From NCBI GenBank assembly GCA_052390495.1, contig JBQTGW010000002.1, forward strand, positions 62,001 to 126,000: a stretch of 64,000 nt of DNA, written 5' to 3'. The DNA comes from GCA-003244245 sp052390495. Its GTDB lineage: Bacteria > Actinomycetota > Actinomycetes > Mycobacteriales > Pseudonocardiaceae. Position 1 is the stretch's first letter. Every line of letters begins with the position of its first letter. Both the position numbers and the translations under genes were made by a program. Shown piece after piece: positions 59,355-64,000 of the stretch. The notes below the pieces were generated by a model that ran no database searches, had not been told where the DNA came from, and worked only from the letters and a program-made list of their open reading frames with translations.

Positions 59355-59560
59355 AGCCATGACTGATGTTGCACGGGATCGGCGCCACTCACCGTCGCCG
59401 AATCCGATTCGCTGATCATGATCACGGTCGGTACGAACACATGTCTCGGAGTCTCTTCAAACGCCGCACACCACGGTGCACTGCGCAAGTCGCCACTTTG
59501 AATCAATTTAGCTGCCAGTGCATTAGTGTAAGGTTTCCATCCAGCCTCTGATATGGTCAC
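59350..59560 (-). pseudogene. PIMT-like methyltransferase of a graspetide locus, N-terminal fragment
   Basis: The minus strand reads ALAAKLIQSGDLRSAPWCAA then FEETPRHVFVP, the start of the protein-L-isoaspartate-methyltransferase-like enzymes that accompany TgmB-type ATP-grasp ligases. DSATVSGADPVQHQSWLEQV follows in family order. The AdoMet-binding domain is absent because the inverted-repeat element begins here; the frame ends at 59312 inside the element. ATG 59560 overlaps the TgmB stop (ATGA), as in intact operons. Confidence 0.65.
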
Positions 59561-60147
59561 TCAGCGGCCTCGCTGGTAAGTAGATCCGCCATGGCAGACG
59601 TAATTGAAAGACCGGTTCGTTCCTCAATCCAGCCCCATTGTCCATTGGGATTGATTTCGAGGAAAACCCATTCTCCTTCGGGTGTGATGCTGAAATCAAA
59701 AGCCCCGAATCGCAGATCAAAGCGTTTGAGTAGGGTCATTATCGAGCATCTTATGTCATCTGGAGTCTCGATCGGCTCGTAGTCTAAAGAGCTGTAGTCT
59801 GAGCGCCAGTCCGTGTAGGCTTTATCGGAGTTGGCGTGAATGACTACAGGGAAGAACCGATCCCCAACTACGGTCAATCGTAAATCGAATTTCTTGGGTA
59901 TCCATTCTTGAAATAAATGAGCAGTAAGTCCGATGTCTTCTTCGTTCAAAGAGTTACTTTCCACTTGTGTGGCATAGATAAGCCTCAACTCGCCGCCGAT
60001 GCGAACGCTGGGTGCGGACAGCGGCTTGTAAATCATTGGTCCGGTCAGTTGCTCGGCGAGTTCACGCACCGGTGTCGCGTCATTGGCGAGAAGTGTACGT
60101 GGCACCCGCAAACCGCACGCGGCTGCGACCTGGAGTTGTCCGCTATA
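59557..60147 (-). pseudogene. TgmB-type ATP-grasp graspetide ligase, C-terminal part
   Basis: Residues run VAAACGLRVPRTLLANDATP, LTGPMIYKPLSA, HLFQEWIPKKFDLRLTVVGD, DLRFGAFDFSITPEGEWVFL and EINPNGQWGWIEERTGLSI. GxFDFxVTPxGxWxFLExNPNGQWGWIE is the hallmark of ATP-grasp maturases that form side-chain ester or amide links in RiPPs. The N-terminal ~130 residues are lost: similarity starts at 60147 and a stop precedes it in frame. The remaining frame has ATG/GTG 60111 as its first start. Base composition is lower in GC than the flanks. Confidence 0.75.
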
Positions 60148-60256
60148 TCAATCAGGGGATCGTAAGTCTCAATCGCTTGGTTCAGCATTTCTTTCCTTTA
60201 TCTGTGGGGTGGTGGTCATGGCCAAAACTCCGGACGGCGACCTACTCCGCTCCGCG

Positions 60257-61436
60257 TCAGGCTGATGTGGAGCGGAGTAGGTCGCCGAATTTGGCGTCGA
60301 AGTCCTTGACCGGGGTGGTGTTGGCGTAGGGCTGGACGGTTTTGCGGAACTCGGTTATCAGGGTGCGTTTGTGGGGGGAGTTGAGCCGTCTCAGCAATGC
60401 CCCCGCTTCGGTGGCAACACGGCAGGCGCCATCCACCCATCCGGTCTCGCGCCCGGGCGGCGGTGGTCTCCTCGCCGGCAAGGGCGGCCGCGCAGGCAAG
60501 GTGGGCCTGGACAGTGGCTTGCATCGCCGGGGTGAGATCTTTCGCGCCCGCCAGCGCCGACTCGGCTATCCGGACCGCGTCACGCGGATCACGATCTCTT
60601 GCCTGCACGCTCATGAAGGTGAGGATGTTCGCGCCGACGGCGCGGTCGCCACTGCTGTGTGCGGCGCGCAGCCCGGCCATGAAGTAACGCTGCGCTAGCG
60701 CCTCGTCGTCGTTGTCGAGGGCACGCACCCCAGCTATCCGTGCGAACTCGGCCGCGAGCGCATACAGCTGTTGGCCGATCTTGTCGGTGTAACGGGCGTC
60801 GTCCAGCAGCTCGGTGACCAGGCGTAGATCGTCACGGACCGCTTGGAACACGGTGTTGCTACCCAGTACATCGTCCTGGTGGCGTCGTACGTCGGCGACT
60901 CGTTCCAGGTCATCGACGAGCGCCTGATCCACCCGCTGGCCCTGCGCCGAGGCCGCCAGCCGCTCCGCGTCGAGTAGCCACTCATGGGCGAATGCGGTCA
61001 GCCCTGTGCCGGTGAGGACCACGAAATGACGTCGATCCATGCCTATCGCCTCCAAGACTGCCCACAGCGACGCGATCGCCCCCCGAGAGTTCCACGGTTG
61101 GTCGAGCCCATCGTCGGCAGGTACGTAGAGCGCACCCGCGCTCATCTGCCACCCCAAGGATGCCAGGGTCACCGACTCTCGGAGTCGGCCCGATAACAGT
61201 GCGCACACCAGCCCGGGCCAGGGCTGGCGCGGCGCACAGGGCCGGGTACTGGGCGGACGGGCGGTCAGCCAGCGCCGGGGCGTCTTCGGGTGCCTCGCGG
61301 GCACCGACAGCCCCAGCGATCGGGCGAGGGTGTTGAGCTGGTAGGCGAACTCCTCCGGGGTCCAGCCCAACCGGGTCAGACAGCCGACCAGCGTGACGTT
61401 GGTCCCTGGTTTGCCGGTCAGGTTCGGCTCGTTCAC
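60257..61436 (-). pseudogene. Pathway-type regulator with TPR-like helices, frameshifted near its end
   Basis: GTG 61436 starts NEPNLTGKPGTNVTLVGCLT, RLGWTPEEFAYQLNTLARSL and a region RWLTARPPSTRPCAPRQPWP. Helical repeats follow (AQRYFMAGLRAAHSSGDRAV, AMQATVQAHLACAAALAGEE). Near 60450 the frame slips; the family-like end DGACRVATEAGALLRRLNSP, TLITEFRKTVQPYANTTPV and FGDLLRSTSA is in another frame, stopping at 60257. It is the usual regulator type upstream of TgmB operons. A sequencing error at one position would restore it. Confidence 0.65.
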
Positions 61437-61684
61437 AGCTGCCTCCGGTCCCCGCGGAATTGGTGCACCCACGGTAATCACCCCAAGGCACCCCGTCGTG
61501 GGTCTACACCAAGTACTCCGCCGTTTCTCGCTTGAGCGTCTGGCCTCATCGCATGGTCGACAACGTCGGTTGATCTTCGCTGCGAGTGTCTGGTGCACCC
61601 GCTTACCTGGGTCGCTGCGGAATGGTCGAAGCTGATGGCGCTGACCGCCGATTCGATCGACATGATGAGGAGCGACCGCTCGTA

Positions 61685-62884
61685 ATGGACCTGTCCGAGA
61701 TTCTGTCCCGCCTCGCTGATCGTGACCGTCCGGTGCGGGTCATCGCCACCGGCGGGGGCACCGGGGGGCACACCTACCCTGCGGTTACCACCATCCGGAC
61801 CGCGCGGGAGCTGCTCGCCGAGGAGGGCATTGAGCTGGACGTTCTCTACGTGGGTAGCGCCACCGGGCTGGAAGCGCGGATCGCGGCGCAGGAGGGGCTG
61901 GCGTTCGAGGCGATCCCGACCGGCAAGCTGCGCCGCGCATCCAACCCGCTGAAGATGATCTCCTCGGCCAACCTGCGCGACGTCGGCCGGGTGGTTCAGG
62001 GGGTCGCCGCCGCTCGACGGGTCGTCCGGCGCTTCGGCCCGGACGCGGTGCTGTCGACGGGCGGGTATGTGGCGGTGCCCGTCGGGCTGACCGCGCGGGC
62101 GGCGAAGGTGCCGTTGCTGGTCCACGAGCAGACCACCCGCCTCGGCTTGGCCAACCGCATCCTGGCCCGTCGGGCTGATGTCATCGCGTTGTCCTCGGCG
62201 GCTTCGCTGCCGCTGTTGTCGGAGCGGCTGCGAACGCGTGCCGTGGTGACGGGCAACCCGGTGCGGGCGGAGCTGTTCGACGGCGATCCCGTGGCGGCGA
62301 TCAAGGCGCTGGAGTGGACCGGGCACGATCCCGGGCTGCCCACCGTGTACGTCACCGGGGGTGCGCAGGGCAGTGTGCAGATCAACCGCCTCGTTGAAGC
62401 CGTGCTACCGCGGCTGCTGGCGCGGGCCAACGTCCTGCACCAATGCGGCCGGACCTCCCTCCCGGCGACCCACGAGCTGGCCGGGAGCCTCGCGGACGGT
62501 CTGGCTGACCGGTATCGGGTGGTGGAATTCGTTGGGGCGGAGCTACCGGGTGTCTTCGCCTTGGCCGACATCGTGATCGCCCGCTCGGGCGCGGGCACCC
62601 TGGCCGAGCTCACCGCGCTGGGCAAGCCCTCGGTGCTGATACCGCTGATCCCGACGGGCGGCAGGGAACAGGAACACAACGCACGCCACCTCGCCGAGCG
62701 CCGCGCCGCTTACGCCCTCGTCGGCCCGCAGGCCACTGGCGATGCCTTGTGGAGCCACCTCGCCGAGCTGATTGGCAATCCGTCCCGCAGAGCGCGGATG
62801 GCTGCGGCCGCCCGGCAACTCGGCCACCCCCGGGCCGCACCCGAACTGGCCACGCAGCTACTGAAACTGTGCTTGCCCCGCTGA
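61685..62884 (+). CDS. MurG-like UDP-GlcNAc glycosyltransferase
   Basis: A 399-residue GT28 protein. RVIATGGGTGGHTYPAVTTI is the acceptor-side G-loop, DAVLSTGGYVAVPVGLTARA and PLLVHEQTTRLGLANRILAR are MurG motifs, and TVYVTGGAQGSVQINRLVEA, FALADIVIARSGAGTLAELT and PLIPTGGREQEHNARHLAER form the UDP-GlcNAc site. Classical MurG has HEQN where this has HEQT, and the gene is not in a division cell-wall cluster, so it is probably a paralogue with another acceptor. ATG 61685 follows GAGGAG. Confidence 0.8.
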   Translation: MDLSEILSRLADRDRPVRVIATGGGTGGHTYPAVTTIRTARELLAEEGIELDVLYVGSATGLEARIAAQEGLAFEAIPTGKLRRASNPLKMISSANLRDVGRVVQGVAAARRVVRRFGPDAVLSTGGYVAVPVGLTARAAKVPLLVHEQTTRLGLANRILARRADVIALSSAASLPLLSERLRTRAVVTGNPVRAELFDGDPVAAIKALEWTGHDPGLPTVYVTGGAQGSVQINRLVEAVLPRLLARANVLHQCGRTSLPATHELAGSLADGLADRYRVVEFVGAELPGVFALADIVIARSGAGTLAELTALGKPSVLIPLIPTGGREQEHNARHLAERRAAYALVGPQATGDALWSHLAELIGNPSRRARMAAAARQLGHPRAAPELATQLLKLCLPR

Positions 62885-62885
62885 C

Positions 62886-63845
62886 TCAGGGCTGTTGCCT
62901 ACGCTGCACCATCCTGGCCGCGAGGGCACGGCTCAGGCCGGGTAGGGCGACCGCGATCCGGCGCCTGGTCGGCACGGCCACGCGGCGGGCCAGCACGTCG
63001 TATCCGGCGGATTCGATCTCGTCCAGAATGCCGCCGTAGAGGGTGAACGCGGTGGCCACGCAGGCCCGCGACACCGGGGCCAGCATGGGGATCCCCGGCG
63101 CTGCCCGCCGGTAAATGGCCCGGGTGCGGGCGACCAGGTGGGCGAGCGCGCGGCGCACCCGTGGATCGGTCCTTCCGGTGCGGCGGCACCAGGTCAGCAG
63201 GGCCCGGTCCACGCCGAATGCGGCCAGCTCGTCGGCGGGTAGGTAGACCCGCCCACGATCGAGATCCTCCCCGACGTCACGCAGGAAGTTGGTGATCTGG
63301 AAGGCGACGCCCAGCGCCGCGGCGTGCGGCTCGGCCTGCTGCCGGGGGACCACGGTGCCCAGCACGGGCAGTACCTGTAGTCCGATGACTGCGGCCGAGC
63401 CGTGTACATAGCGGTTCAGGTCGTCGAAGTTCCGGTAGCCGGCCACCCCGCCCTGCTCGACGGGGCGGTCCATCCGCATCGAGGCCATGAAGTCGGTGAA
63501 GTGCTGGGGGTCGATCCGGTAGCGCAGCGCGGTGTGCACCGGGGCGGCCAGCACGGGGTGCGCACAGTGCCCTTGTGCAAGCCCCTCGCGTAGTTGATCG
63601 GCCAGGGCGTCCAGCTCGGTGAGCCGCTGTGGCCAGGGCCGGTTGTCGGAGAGATCGTCGACGATCTCGTCGGCATAGCGGGCCAGCCCGTACAGCGCGT
63701 GAATCGCGGGCCGCGCCGACGGTGGCAGCAGCCGGGTGGCCAGGAAGTATGTGCGGCCGTGGGTGGCGTTGAGCGCCCGGCAGCGCGTGTAGGAGGCGCG
63801 CAGCATCGGCTCGGTTATCCCGGCCGCGTCGAGCTCGCTGTTCAC
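62886..63845 (-). CDS. crtB: Phytoene synthase
   Basis: A 319-residue squalene/phytoene synthase. Both Asp motifs are present: ALYGLARYADEIVDDLSD and NFLRDVGEDLDRGRVYLP. It joins two GGPP to prephytoene diphosphate and phytoene, first step of carotenoid synthesis. RVYLPADELAAFGVD and RAIYRRAAPGIPMLAPVSRA are CrtB-like. GTG 63845 overlaps the TGA of the gene upstream, so this is part of a carotenoid operon continuing past the window. Confidence 0.9.
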   Translation of the reverse strand: MNSELDAAGITEPMLRASYTRCRALNATHGRTYFLATRLLPPSARPAIHALYGLARYADEIVDDLSDNRPWPQRLTELDALADQLREGLAQGHCAHPVLAAPVHTALRYRIDPQHFTDFMASMRMDRPVEQGGVAGYRNFDDLNRYVHGSAAVIGLQVLPVLGTVVPRQQAEPHAAALGVAFQITNFLRDVGEDLDRGRVYLPADELAAFGVDRALLTWCRRTGRTDPRVRRALAHLVARTRAIYRRAAPGIPMLAPVSRACVATAFTLYGGILDEIESAGYDVLARRVAVPTRRRIAVALPGLSRALAARMVQRRQQP

Positions 63846-64000
63846 GGCGTCGGGGCTGGCGTCGGGGTGGGGGTCGTCGGGGTGGGGGCGCGTAGGTGCA
63901 ACGGGTCGCGGCGCAGCAGGGATACGGCGGCCAGCAGCGCGACCACCAGCGTCCCGATCACATAAGGCACGGACTCCAGACCGCTGTCCCCGGTGGGATA
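63842..64000 (-). CDS. 3' end of a membrane protein gene upstream of crtB
   Basis: Partial: the 5' end is outside the window. The visible end is LESVPYVIGTLVVALLAAVS then LLRRDPLHLRAPTPT and a Thr-Pro repeat before TGA at 63842-63844. One membrane helix is seen. Its stop overlaps the crtB start (GTGA). Likely a membrane component of the carotenoid operon; family not identifiable from 52 codons. Confidence 0.5.
   Translation of the reverse strand, partial: YPTGDSGLESVPYVIGTLVVALLAAVSLLRRDPLHLRAPTPTTPTPTPAPTP

Noticed and set aside
60172..60222. Graspetide precursor peptide (16-codon minus-strand frame)
   Set aside because: Too short and without a repeated Thr/Asp or similar core; at best the head of a deleted precursor gene.

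Overview
This window is high-GC DNA from an actinobacterium. It most likely belongs to the mycolata-like Pseudonocardiales (Pseudonocardiaceae). Several genes point that way: an EmbC-type arabinofuranosyltransferase, a GlfT1-type galactofuranosyltransferase with its Wzm/Wzt exporter, the proteasome activator Bpa ending in GQYL, an ECF41/SigJ sigma factor, a HelR-type RNA polymerase recycling ATPase, and two XRE(DUF5753)+DUF397 regulator pairs. All calls rest on reading the sequence and on family knowledge; no search was run.

Layout. 1-8 kb is an accessory zone. It holds toxin-antitoxin genes and remnants (HicA fragment, Phd, two VapC, HepT/MNT), a D12 DNA adenine methylase whose downstream partner is cut off by a TnpB remnant, a nitroreductase remnant, an XRE-DUF397 pair and a Uma2 protein. 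8-14 kb carries HelR, an orphan RelA/SpoT-domain protein, and a divergent PPOX/MocR pair.

14-27 kb is a compact biosynthetic cluster and the most interesting part. It contains an MbtG-like lysine N6-hydroxylase, a DAO-fold FAD oxidase, a methionyl-tRNA-synthetase-like protein, a stand-alone cupin directly upstream of it, a cytosolic periplasmic-binding-fold protein, a one-module NRPS (C-A-T-TE) and an MFS exporter. Cupin plus MetRS-like plus lysine N-hydroxylase plus FAD oxidase is the signature of the hydrazine (N-N bond) forming machinery known from s56-p1, triacsin and pyrazomycin/formycin pathways. Here the cupin and MetRS parts are separate genes 3 bp apart. The likely product is a small hydrazine- or hydrazide-containing peptide.

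27-37 kb is conserved cell-envelope and proteostasis DNA: GtrA, EmbC, GlfT1, Wzt, Wzm, an MFS gene, Bpa and a PLP-fold protein without the usual lysine. 37-42 kb is decayed (transposase tail, NADH dehydrogenase-like pseudogene beside SigJ, regulator fragment, palindromic and foldback repeats, DnaA-box-like sites). 42-49.6 kb is mostly ordinary: quinone oxidoreductase, GNAT, lactate monooxygenase, MarR, tRNA-Ser(UGA), a DUF1772 protein, and a second XRE-DUF397 module with two small zinc-knuckle-type neighbours.

49.7-61.5 kb mixes decay and housekeeping. It has two palindromic element families, a SulP permease remnant, a large sulfatase that has lost its formylglycine signature, a HicB/HIT remnant, an SDR, a cation/proton antiporter and Tex. 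It then has a ruined graspetide (TgmB-type) RiPP locus cut by an element with inverted arms of about 210 bp. The right end has a MurG-like glycosyltransferase, phytoene synthase (crtB) and the end of a further membrane protein gene.
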